Shown one piece after another: positions 1-5,704 of a stretch of DNA of 7,236 bases (position 1 is its first letter; every line of letters starts with the position of its first letter). The stretch comes from Chloroflexota bacterium (lineage in GTDB: Bacteria > Chloroflexota > Limnocylindria > Limnocylindrales > CSP1-4): contig JACDAV010000342.1 in assembly GCA_013695255.1 (NCBI GenBank), positions 1 through 7,236 on the forward strand, in the 5' to 3' direction. Below the pieces are notes generated by a model. The model saw only the letters and a program-made list of their open reading frames with translations. It had not been told where the DNA came from and did not search any database. A program made the translations under genes and the position numbers.

Positions 1-201
1 GGGCTCTGGCTGCTGCTCGTCGCCCTCGTGCTGGCGCCGCCGCTCCGGCGTGTCGGCATCCCGCTCGCGATCGCCCTCGCGATCGGGCCCTGGCTCGTGC
101 TGCCGACGGGGCTCGGCCGGCTCCTCGGCCGTCCGGGGCGGCGACAGCCTCCGCCGCGGAACGTCACGCCCCCCGAGGCTGGAGGCCCGGCCGCTCGCTG
201 A
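1..201 (+). CDS. C-terminal end of a membrane protein (partial, 5' end outside window)
   Basis: Frame 1 is open from the first base of the window to a TGA at 199-201, giving 66 residues. The visible part has two hydrophobic stretches, about residues 2-15 (Leu/Val/Ala-rich) and 20-36 (begins GIPLAIALAIGPW). They are separated by a short basic turn (LRRVG). A Pro/Arg-rich hydrophilic tail follows, as expected of the end of a polytopic membrane protein. Third codon positions are nearly all G or C, like the other genes here. I cannot assign a family from this piece. The last 38 bases overlap the end of the convergent methyltransferase gene. A chance open frame in GC-rich DNA remains possible, but the hydrophobic pattern favours a real gene. 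Confidence 0.55.
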   Translation, partial: GLWLLLVALVLAPPLRRVGIPLAIALAIGPWLVLPTGLGRLLGRPGRRQPPPRNVTPPEAGGPAAR

Positions 202-754
202 CGCCGGACCAGATCGCTCCCAGCCAGCGACTGGGAACCCGCCCGATCTCGCGCGGGCCGGCCAGCCCGGCCTCGGCCGCGATGCGCGCCCAGGTCGCCG
301 GCCCGAACGGATGCGGCACCCACGGGTTGCCGCGTTCGGCGTCGTACTCAACGACCAGGAACCGGCCGCCGGGCCGAAGTTGCGGCACCAGCCGCCGGAC
401 GACGGCCACCTGCTGGTCGCGCGGCAGGAAGTGCAGCGCATTGGCCATGACGATCCCGTCAAGGGTCGGCAGGCTGAGTGGCTCCCGGAAGTCGGCCACC
501 CGCGGGTCGAGGCGGACGGCCGGGAACCGGTCCGCCATCACCCGTTGCTGCTCGCGGAGGGCGCTGCCGTCGCGATCCACGGACACGATCGTGGCGGCCG
601 GGCCGAGCAGGTCCGCGAGTGCCAGCGTGAAGGCGCCCGTGCCGGACCCGAGGTCCGCCCAGATGCCGCCGGGCCCAGGGACCCCGGACCGGAGCAGCTC
701 GAGATGATCGCGGTGGTCCGTGGCGGTTCTCCGGCATCCGGATCCGGCTGTCAC
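164..754 (-). CDS. Class I SAM-dependent methyltransferase, 196 aa
   Basis: Predicted cytosolic methyltransferase using S-adenosylmethionine; the substrate is unknown. The Rossmann-fold motifs are in order: motif I ADLGSGTGAF at residues 33-42 (SAM-binding glycine loop), an acidic end of strand 2 at VSVDRD (57-62), ADF at 87-89, the motif IV region LDGIVMANALHFLP (98-111), and LRPGGRFLVVEYD (126-138). This pattern matches the small Methyltransf_11/25/31-type enzymes, and about 196 residues is normal for them. The start is the GTG at 752-754. It is the only in-frame start codon between the stop of the upstream CHRD gene and motif I, although its ribosome site is weak (GGGAT). An open frame runs further upstream through the CHRD gene, but that extension is Arg/Ser/Pro-rich shadow sequence. 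It is the last gene of a minus-strand run after ppc and the CHRD gene, and its end overlaps the convergent membrane protein gene. Confidence 0.88.
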   Translation of the reverse strand: MTAGSGCRRTATDHRDHLELLRSGVPGPGGIWADLGSGTGAFTLALADLLGPAATIVSVDRDGSALREQQRVMADRFPAVRLDPRVADFREPLSLPTLDGIVMANALHFLPRDQQVAVVRRLVPQLRPGGRFLVVEYDAERGNPWVPHPFGPATWARIAAEAGLAGPREIGRVPSRWLGAIWSGVSERPGLQPRGA

Positions 755-777
755 CGATCCCGGACCATTGTCCGATG

Positions 778-794
778 CCCGGCGCGACGCCGGG
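778..794 (-). terminator. GC-only hairpin upstream of the methyltransferase start
   Basis: A perfect 7-bp inverted repeat, CCCGGCG / CGCCGGG, flanks a 3-base loop. It lies in the 70-base gap between the CHRD gene stop and the methyltransferase start. No T-run follows on the minus strand, so it is not a canonical intrinsic terminator. It could be a T-less terminator, an attenuator or an mRNA-stability element. It ends 23 bases before the GTG start, so it could also affect translation initiation. Confidence 0.35.
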
Positions 795-810
795 AAACGG
801 AGACGGCGCG

Positions 811-829
811 GGTGAGCGGTCAGCTCACC
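811..829 (-). terminator. Stem-loop spanning the CHRD gene stop codon
   Basis: A perfect 7-bp inverted repeat, GGTGAGC / GCTCACC, has a 5-base loop. The TGA stop of the CHRD gene (825-827) lies inside one arm. No T-run follows. With the hairpin at 778-794 it forms a tandem pair of stems at the 3' end of the CHRD gene. This could separate expression of the CHRD gene from that of the methyltransferase. Confidence 0.3.
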
Positions 830-1433
830 GCCGGCGCGCGACCGCGAAGCGGGTGAGCCCGGCGAGCGCACCGAGCATGAGCGCCACGAGGAGCACCGCG
901 GTGGAGCTGCCGCCCGTCCCGGTCGGCGCGATCGCCTCCGTGTCGGTGGGCGGCGTCGTCGCCCCCGCGCCATCGTCACCGGCGAGCTGGCCGCGGATCT
1001 CGCCGCCGGGGTTCGCCTCAGTGTGGATATTCACGTAGCTGTTGCCGTCGCGGATGGCATCGAGCACGCCATCCCAGTCGTCGGGCAGGCCCTCGCCGCC
1101 CGCGTAGTCGGCGGCCGCGAACGAGCCGGTCGTCCCGGACTCGGTGACCTCCGCGAACGGGATCATGACCGGACCGTTGGCGTCAGCCGCCCCCAAGTGG
1201 ATGTGGCCGGCCGCCGGAGCGCCCGTCAGGTCGCTGTAGCTGACGTCCCAGGTCACCGTCTGCTCGTCGTCCGAGATCGTGACCGTCGCCTCGCCGGACC
1301 CGTCCACCTCGATCGGCGGCACCGCGTTGTCGCCGCTCAGCTCGGTGGTGAGCGTCTCGGCCGCCAGCACGGCCGGGGCCAGCGCGAGGCTCAGCATCCC
1401 GGCCACCAGGACCGCGGACCATCGTCTTCTCAT
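825..1433 (-). CDS. Secreted CHRD-domain protein with C-terminal membrane anchor, 202 aa
   Basis: An exported, surface-attached protein with a CHRD domain (first described in chordin); its bacterial function is not established. Residues 1-24 form a signal peptide: MRRRW, a hydrophobic core, and a likely cut after AVLA at A24. The CHRD domain covers about residues 26-150, with the family hallmarks GHIHLG (76-81), YVNIHTEANPGGEIRGQL (133-150) and a central acidic/glycine-rich part. A Gly/Thr/Pro linker (151-176) leads to one transmembrane segment (about 177-197) and a positive RFAVARRR end. The motif IAPTG at 168-172 just before it resembles a class E sortase signal (LAXTG). The ATG at 1431-1433 is chosen because GGAGGT sits 7 bases upstream and the signal peptide begins there; an upstream in-frame ATG (1508) would add a non-signal-like tail. 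It lies downstream of ppc on the same strand, with a palindrome in its leader. Confidence 0.9.
   Translation of the reverse strand: MRRRWSAVLVAGMLSLALAPAVLAAETLTTELSGDNAVPPIEVDGSGEATVTISDDEQTVTWDVSYSDLTGAPAAGHIHLGAADANGPVMIPFAEVTESGTTGSFAAADYAGGEGLPDDWDGVLDAIRDGNSYVNIHTEANPGGEIRGQLAGDDGAGATTPPTDTEAIAPTGTGGSSTAVLLVALMLGALAGLTRFAVARRR
918..932 (-). other. IAPTG motif, possible class E sortase sorting signal
   Basis: Codons 168-172 of the CHRD protein encode I-A-P-T-G, followed by a Gly/Ser spacer, a hydrophobic helix and a final Arg-rich tail. This is the three-part layout of a cell-wall sorting signal. Class E sortases of high-GC bacteria are known to prefer LAXTG over LPXTG, and this motif differs only by Ile for Leu. 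Without a sortase gene in view the assignment is tentative; a plain C-terminal membrane anchor explains the sequence equally well. Confidence 0.35.
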
Positions 1434-1440
1434 CGTTCGG

Positions 1441-1446
1441 ACCTCC
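1441..1446 (-). promoter_or_regulatory. Shine-Dalgarno site of the CHRD gene
   Basis: GGAGGT on the minus strand lies 7 bases before the ATG at 1433. It is the strongest ribosome binding site in the window and fixes the start at the signal peptide. It suggests high translation, as expected for an abundant exported protein. Confidence 0.85.
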
Positions 1447-1455
1447 ACTCCACTG

Positions 1456-1469
1456 GGGACAGCTGTCCC
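1456..1469. promoter_or_regulatory. Perfect 14-bp palindrome upstream of the CHRD gene
   Basis: GGGACAGCTGTCCC is identical to its reverse complement. It lies 22 bases upstream of the CHRD ATG and 9 bases from its ribosome site. A dimeric repressor operator is one reading. An RNA hairpin with a 5-bp stem and AGCT loop next to the ribosome site is another. It is outside coding sequence, so codon constraint does not explain it. Confidence 0.4.
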
Positions 1470-1480
1470 TTTGCTTCCGA

Positions 1481-1499
1481 TTCGCCGGCGGGAGGCGAA
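1481..1499 (-). terminator. Hairpin downstream of ppc
   Basis: TTCGCC and GGCGAA form a 6-bp inverted repeat with a 7-base GC-rich loop, starting 30 bases after the ppc stop codon. No T-run follows, so it would be at most a weak or non-canonical terminator between ppc and the CHRD gene. Confidence 0.25.
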
Positions 1500-1529
1500 C
1501 GGTTTCACCCACCTCGCCCTGACACTGGG

Positions 1530-4337
1530 CTACCCGGTCGATTGCAGTCCCGCGGCCACGCCGTTGACCGTCAGCTGGACCAGCCGGAGCAGCCGCTCGC
1601 GCTCGGGGTCGTCGGCGCGGCGGCTCCGAAGATCCGCCAGCAGGCGGACCTGGAGCTCGGACAGCGTGTCGACGTAGGGATTGCGGAGCGCGATGCTCCG
1701 CTGGAGCACGGGAGCGCCGTCGAGCAGGCGCTCGCGCCCCACGACCCGGAGCAGCAGCTCGACCGTGCGGCTGTGCTCGGCCTCGATGGCACGCCAGCGG
1801 GCGTCGTCGCCGGGCGCCGTGGCCAGCGCGGCATATCGGCGGGCGACGCCGAGGTCCACCCTGGCGAGCGACAGCTCGGCGTTGTCGAGCAGGCTGGCCA
1901 CGAACGGCCACTTGCGGTAGAGCCGGCCGAGCTGCGTGATGCCGGCCTCTCCGTGGCGATCACGGTAGGCGGCCAGCGCGGACCCCAGCCCGTACCAGCC
2001 GGGCAGCTCGATCCGGGCCTGCGTCCAGCTGAACACCCACGGGATCGCGCGCAGCTCGTCGATCGGCGGGGGCCCATCCTGGTGCTCGCGGGACCGGCCC
2101 CGAGCGGCCGGACGGGAGCCCAGCCGGAGCGCGGCGATCTCCTCGATCGGTGTCACGGACCGGAAGAAGGCCGGGAACTCCGGATCGTCATAGACGAGTG
2201 CCCGGTACGCGCGCCGAGCATCGCCAGCCAGCTCGTCGAGGATGAGCGAGCCGTCCTGCACCGCCTGGTCGAGCGCGCGGTCGCGGCCCGGCAGCGAGGC
2301 GAACATGACGGCCGCGATCATCAGCTCCAGCTCGCGCTGCGCGATCTCGGGGTCCGCGTAGCGCGCCGCGACGACCTCGCCCTGCTCGGTCAGCTTCAGA
2401 CGACCGTCCACGGTGCCGGGGGCCTGCGCACGGATCGCCCGATGCGTCGGGCCGCCACCGCGCCCGATCGCACCGCCGCGGCCGTGGAACAGCGTCAGCT
2501 CCACGTCGTGCCGCCGGGCGCTCTCGACGAGCGCCGCCTGGGCGCCGTGGAGCAGCCAGTTGGCGGTCAGGAACCCGCACTCCTTGTTCGAATCGGAGTA
2601 GCCGAGCATCGCCTCCTGCCGGCGGCCACGCGCATCCAGGTGCGCCCGGTACCCCGCGTCCCCCAGCAGGCGATCGAGGATCCCACCGGCCGACTCGAGG
2701 GCGTCGGCCGATTCGAAGAGCGGAACCACGTCCAGCTTCGGGAGCCGGGCCCCCGATCCGGCCGCGACGCCGGCCAGGCGCAGGACGTCGAGCACGTCGC
2801 CCGGCCCGTGCGTGAAGCTGATCACGTAGCGCGTCGCAGCCACGGTGCCGAACCGGTCCTGGATCCGCGACACCGCCCGGAACGTGTCGAGCACCTCGCC
2901 GAGGGACACACCGGGGCTGACCTCGCGCTCCGGCGGGGCGCCCTCTCGAAGGGCCTCGAGGGCGGCGCGGTGGACGCGGCTGTGCTGGCGGATCTCGAGC
3001 GACGCGCCGTGGAACCCGAACGTCTCCACCTGCCAGCGCAGGTCCTGGAGCGCGCCCCAGGCGACGCGACCCAGCCCGTCGGACGCCAGCGCGGCCTGGA
3101 GCTCCTCGATCTCGGCGGCCAGGGCGGCCGGCGACTCGTATCGCCCGGTCTGGGGGCCGGGAGCCGCGGTCAGGTAGCCCCGCGTTCGCCGCAGTCGCTC
3201 GGCCACGAACGCCAGCCGGCGACGGTACGGCTCCTGTCCGAAGCGGCGCCGGAGCTGCCGGTCCAGCTCGGGCAACGTCTCCGCGTCCCGGGCCAGCCGT
3301 GACCCCAGGGCGCGGGGCAGGCGTTCGTCCGGCACCGCGACCGCCACGGTCTGCATCAGCCGGGTGGCGACCGCCTCGAGACCGTGGAGCACGTGGTCGG
3401 CCTGGATCCGGAGTGTCTGCTCGGTCAGCTCCGCGGTCAGCGAGGGGTTGCCGTCGCGGTCGCCGCCCACCCAGCTGCCCCAGCGCAGGAACGGCCCCAC
3501 CCGCGGCGGCCGCGTCCCGGTCCGCCCGGCATCCGTCGCGGGGCCGTCGCCCGGCGATGGCGCGTCGAGCGACGCGTCGAACGACCGCAGCAGCCGCGGC
3601 AGCAGCGTGAACAGCGTCTCGTCGAAGAAGGCCAGGACCGTGCGCACCTCGTCGAGCGGTGAGAGCGCCGTCGGCCGGATGTCCGCCGTGTGCCACAGGA
3701 TCGCGATCTCCTCGCGGAGCCGCCGCCGGATGTCCGCGTCCTCGTCCGGCGTGAGCCGGGGATCGTCGAGCCGCTCGAGGAGCCGCGCGTTCCGGCGCAG
3801 CGCGAGCAGCACGGTCCGTCGGCGGGCCTCGGTCGGGTGAGCGGTGAGCACCGGCGTGATGGCCAGCCGCCGGACGAGCCGGTCGAGCTCCTCCGAGGCG
3901 CCCGTCCGACGCAGCACCGCCACCGCGCCCGCGATCGAGTCCGGCAGCACGCCGCCCCGGGCCGCCCGGCGCCGGCGGCGGAGCGTGCGCACGCGCTGAC
4001 GCTCCTCGGCGAGGTTGACCAGCTGGAAGTAGCGGGTGAACGCTCGGCCGATCAGCTCCGCGTGGTCGAGATCGAGGTCGTCGAGGAGCTCACCGAGGCG
4101 GTCCGGCGCTGTCGCGTCGTCGTCACGGCGAGCGGCGACCGCCGCCTGCCGGACCCGCTCCACGAGCTCGAACGCGTCGGTCCCCGCTTGCTCGGCAATG
4201 ACCTGCCCGAGCAGCGCGCCGAGCAGGCGGACCTCGTGGGCCAGCGGGTCCCGGGCGTTCGCGCTGCCGATGCCGGCCGGCTCCGCCCGAACCGCAGCAT
4301 TGCGCCGGCCGCGGGCCAGCCTGGCGTCTGCCGTCAC
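1530..4337 (-). CDS. ppc: Phosphoenolpyruvate carboxylase, 935 aa
   Basis: Cytosolic anaplerotic enzyme: PEP + bicarbonate gives oxaloacetate + phosphate, normally as a tetramer. It is full length for the bacterial family (about 880-930 residues). The N-terminal part has DPLAHEVRLLGALLGQVIAEQ. The catalytic His is in ITPVLTAHPTE (His167, E. coli His138), followed by GSWVGGDRDGNP. GYSDSNKECG holds Lys585 (E. coli Lys546). FHGRGGAIGRGGGP holds Arg620 and Arg626 (E. coli Arg581 and Arg587). IPWVFSWTQ and the C-terminal NGVAAGLQSTG complete the pattern. Two inserts, about 255-280 (Pro/Gly/Asp-rich) and 745-758, lie in loops. In the aspartate-inhibitor site, E. coli Lys773 is replaced by Arg826 and Asn881 by Ser933, while Arg587 and Arg832 are kept. 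The start is GTG 4335-4337, with GAGGA 5 bases upstream. An ATG at 4433 would run into the divergent kinase gene and adds an unconserved tail. The kinase gene is transcribed divergently. Confidence 0.97.
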   Translation of the reverse strand: MTADARLARGRRNAAVRAEPAGIGSANARDPLAHEVRLLGALLGQVIAEQAGTDAFELVERVRQAAVAARRDDDATAPDRLGELLDDLDLDHAELIGRAFTRYFQLVNLAEERQRVRTLRRRRRAARGGVLPDSIAGAVAVLRRTGASEELDRLVRRLAITPVLTAHPTEARRRTVLLALRRNARLLERLDDPRLTPDEDADIRRRLREEIAILWHTADIRPTALSPLDEVRTVLAFFDETLFTLLPRLLRSFDASLDAPSPGDGPATDAGRTGTRPPRVGPFLRWGSWVGGDRDGNPSLTAELTEQTLRIQADHVLHGLEAVATRLMQTVAVAVPDERLPRALGSRLARDAETLPELDRQLRRRFGQEPYRRRLAFVAERLRRTRGYLTAAPGPQTGRYESPAALAAEIEELQAALASDGLGRVAWGALQDLRWQVETFGFHGASLEIRQHSRVHRAALEALREGAPPEREVSPGVSLGEVLDTFRAVSRIQDRFGTVAATRYVISFTHGPGDVLDVLRLAGVAAGSGARLPKLDVVPLFESADALESAGGILDRLLGDAGYRAHLDARGRRQEAMLGYSDSNKECGFLTANWLLHGAQAALVESARRHDVELTLFHGRGGAIGRGGGPTHRAIRAQAPGTVDGRLKLTEQGEVVAARYADPEIAQRELELMIAAVMFASLPGRDRALDQAVQDGSLILDELAGDARRAYRALVYDDPEFPAFFRSVTPIEEIAALRLGSRPAARGRSREHQDGPPPIDELRAIPWVFSWTQARIELPGWYGLGSALAAYRDRHGEAGITQLGRLYRKWPFVASLLDNAELSLARVDLGVARRYAALATAPGDDARWRAIEAEHSRTVELLLRVVGRERLLDGAPVLQRSIALRNPYVDTLSELQVRLLADLRSRRADDPERERLLRLVQLTVNGVAAGLQSTG

Positions 4338-4435
4338 GGCCGTCCTCGACCGGACCGATCCCGGCCCGCAACCGCGCGGCAACGTCCCGGCCGCTGGTCG
4401 CAACGTACGCTTGTATCGTGACTCCGGTGGCAACG
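4338..4435. promoter_or_regulatory. Divergent promoter region ppc / histidine kinase with phased GCAAC motifs
   Basis: This 98-base gap must hold the promoters of both the ppc-side genes and the kinase/regulator pair. It contains the least GC-rich patch in the area (about 4400-4417). On the plus strand GCAAC occurs at 4368, 4379, 4400 and 4430, with steps of 11, 21 and 30 bases, close to 1, 2 and 3 helical turns. Two copies extend to GCAACGT. OmpR-type regulators commonly bind direct repeats on one face of the helix, so autoregulation is plausible. A TACGCT at 4406-4411 is a weak -10 candidate placed about 7 bases before a possible leaderless GTG at 4418. I see no convincing -35 element. Confidence 0.4.
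4343..4347 (-). promoter_or_regulatory. Shine-Dalgarno site deciding the ppc start
   Basis: GAGGA on the minus strand lies 5 bases before the GTG at 4337. No comparable site precedes the in-frame ATG at 4433. This supports the 935-residue form and leaves about 98 bases between the ppc and kinase start codons. Confidence 0.65.
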
Positions 4436-5695
4436 ATGGATCCTGTCACGGCGACCGGCGCGGAGCAGCTCGAGCAGCTCCGCTTCCTCCACCGTGTCGC
4501 GCGCCTGGCGACGACGGCGCGGACCTGGGACGAGTTGCTGGGCACGGTCGTCGACGAGACCCGGGACGCGCTGCACGCGGCTGTCTCCTCGCTCTACCTC
4601 CTCGATCGCGACGGAGCGTACCTGACGCTCGCCGCCACGAACGGCCTCGACCGGTTCCAGATCGGACGCGCGCGCGTGCCGTTCGGCGAGGGCGTCACCG
4701 GTCGGGTGGCGTCGAGCCGCGAGCCGCTGGTCATCGCCGACGTCCGCGAGGACTCGCGGTTCCTGTGGGTCCGGGGGATCGATCAGCGGCGGTTCGTGGT
4801 GTCCATGCTCGCCGTCCCGCTGACCTGGAACGACCAGACGGTCGGGGTGCTCAACATCCAGACCGAGCGGCGGCGCGACTTCAGCCAGCAGGACGTGGAT
4901 CAGGCACGCGCCATCGCCGACCTCCTGGCGGGCATCGTCGAGAAGGGCCGGCAGCAGCGGGAGGCGGAGGCGCTGGCCGAGGAGCTCAAGCGGATCGGCG
5001 AGGCGCGGGCAGAGCTGATCGCGCTCGTCACCCACGAGCTGCGCACGCCGCTGGCGGTCGTTCGCGCCTACACGGACCTCCTGGCGGACGACCCGCCGCT
5101 CGACGGCCGGCCGTCGCGCGACCCCGGCCGCCGGGCCACGCGTGCCGGGTGGCACCAGGCCACGATCCAGCAGGTGGAGCGCCTCGACCGGCTCGTCGAC
5201 TCGATCCTCCAGTCCGTCCGGGTCGTACCGGACCAGCCGGCGGCTGTCGTCCCGACGGACGTCGGTGGGCTCGTCGCCGACGTCGTCGGCGGACTGGCGC
5301 CCATCCTGGCCGGGCACCGGCTCGACGTTCGCCCGCTGGCGGACCGGCAGGTGCTGGCCGATCCGCCACGCCTCCGCCAGATCATCGAGCACCTCGTCGA
5401 GAACGCAGTCAAGTACGCGCCGCCCGACACGGTCATCACGATCGACTGGCGGATGGAGGAGGGTCGCGTGCACCTCGCGGTCACCGACCAGGGACCGGGC
5501 ATCCCGGCCGAGTGGCGGGAGCGGATCTTCGAGCCATACGCCCGTCGGGACACGCATACCGCGCGGGGTTCCGGGATCGGTCTCTATGCCGCCAAGCGCC
5601 TCGGGGAGTCGATGGGCGCCCTGCTCTGGTGCGAGCCGGCCGAGCCGACCGGTGCCCGCTTCGTCGTCGCGTTGCCCGCCGCGATCGGCGTCTGA
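4436..5695 (+). CDS. GAF-domain sensor histidine kinase, 419 aa
   Basis: Soluble two-component sensor kinase with no transmembrane segment. Order: an N-terminal GAF domain (about residues 20-165, including FGEGVTGRVASSREPLVIAD and MLAVPLTWNDQTVGVLNIQ), a charged helical linker (167-193), the DHp domain with the H-box VTHELRTPL (phospho-acceptor His200), then the HATPase domain. The HATPase domain has the N-box IIEHLVENAVKYAP (Asn323), G1 DQGPGIP (351-357), the F-box RIFEPY (363-368) and G2 GSGIGLYAAKRL (378-389). All catalytic boxes are intact. The DHp hairpin loop (about 218-242) is longer than usual and rich in Pro/Arg. The GAF ligand cannot be read from the sequence. The start is ATG 4436 with GGTGG 5 bases upstream. 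In-frame GTGs at 4427 and 4418 are alternatives, and 4418 would suit a leaderless transcript. The response regulator follows after 9 bases. Confidence 0.94.
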   Translation: MDPVTATGAEQLEQLRFLHRVARLATTARTWDELLGTVVDETRDALHAAVSSLYLLDRDGAYLTLAATNGLDRFQIGRARVPFGEGVTGRVASSREPLVIADVREDSRFLWVRGIDQRRFVVSMLAVPLTWNDQTVGVLNIQTERRRDFSQQDVDQARAIADLLAGIVEKGRQQREAEALAEELKRIGEARAELIALVTHELRTPLAVVRAYTDLLADDPPLDGRPSRDPGRRATRAGWHQATIQQVERLDRLVDSILQSVRVVPDQPAAVVPTDVGGLVADVVGGLAPILAGHRLDVRPLADRQVLADPPRLRQIIEHLVENAVKYAPPDTVITIDWRMEEGRVHLAVTDQGPGIPAEWRERIFEPYARRDTHTARGSGIGLYAAKRLGESMGALLWCEPAEPTGARFVVALPAAIGV

Positions 5696-5700
5696 GGTGA
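5694..5700 (+). promoter_or_regulatory. Shine-Dalgarno site of the response regulator, overlapping the kinase stop
   Basis: GAGGTGA shares its first two bases with the TGA stop of the kinase gene and ends 4 bases before ATG 5705. It favours ATG 5705 over the TTG at 5702, which would be only 1 base away. The overlap with the stop codon suggests translational coupling of kinase and regulator. Confidence 0.6.
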
Positions 5701-5704
5701 TTTG

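Noticed and set aside
738..747. Palindrome CCGGATCCGG near the methyltransferase start
   Set aside because: It lies within coding sequence and is only 10 bp of GC-rich bases, which is expected by chance.
755..979. N-terminal extension of the methyltransferase to a start at 979
   Set aside because: The extension lies inside the CHRD coding region, is Arg/Pro/Ser-rich and has no family match. The GTG at 754 places motif I at the normal distance from the N-terminus.
1434..1529. Possible ECF-sigma promoter (GGAAGC ... GTC) upstream of the CHRD gene
   Set aside because: The spacing between the two elements is about 12 bases rather than 16-17, and the -35 core is imperfect.
1023..3302. Plus-strand open frame of about 760 codons opposite the CHRD gene and ppc
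   Set aside because: It is antisense to two clearly conserved genes. Its translation is rich in Arg, Gly, Pro and His with no recognisable motif. Long antisense frames are expected at this GC content, because stop codons are rare opposite GC3-rich codons.
4036..5700. Plus-strand open frame of about 554 codons across the ppc start and the kinase gene
   Set aside because: It is in a different frame from the kinase and crosses the divergent promoter region. Its composition is Arg/Ala/Pro-rich with no domain motif.
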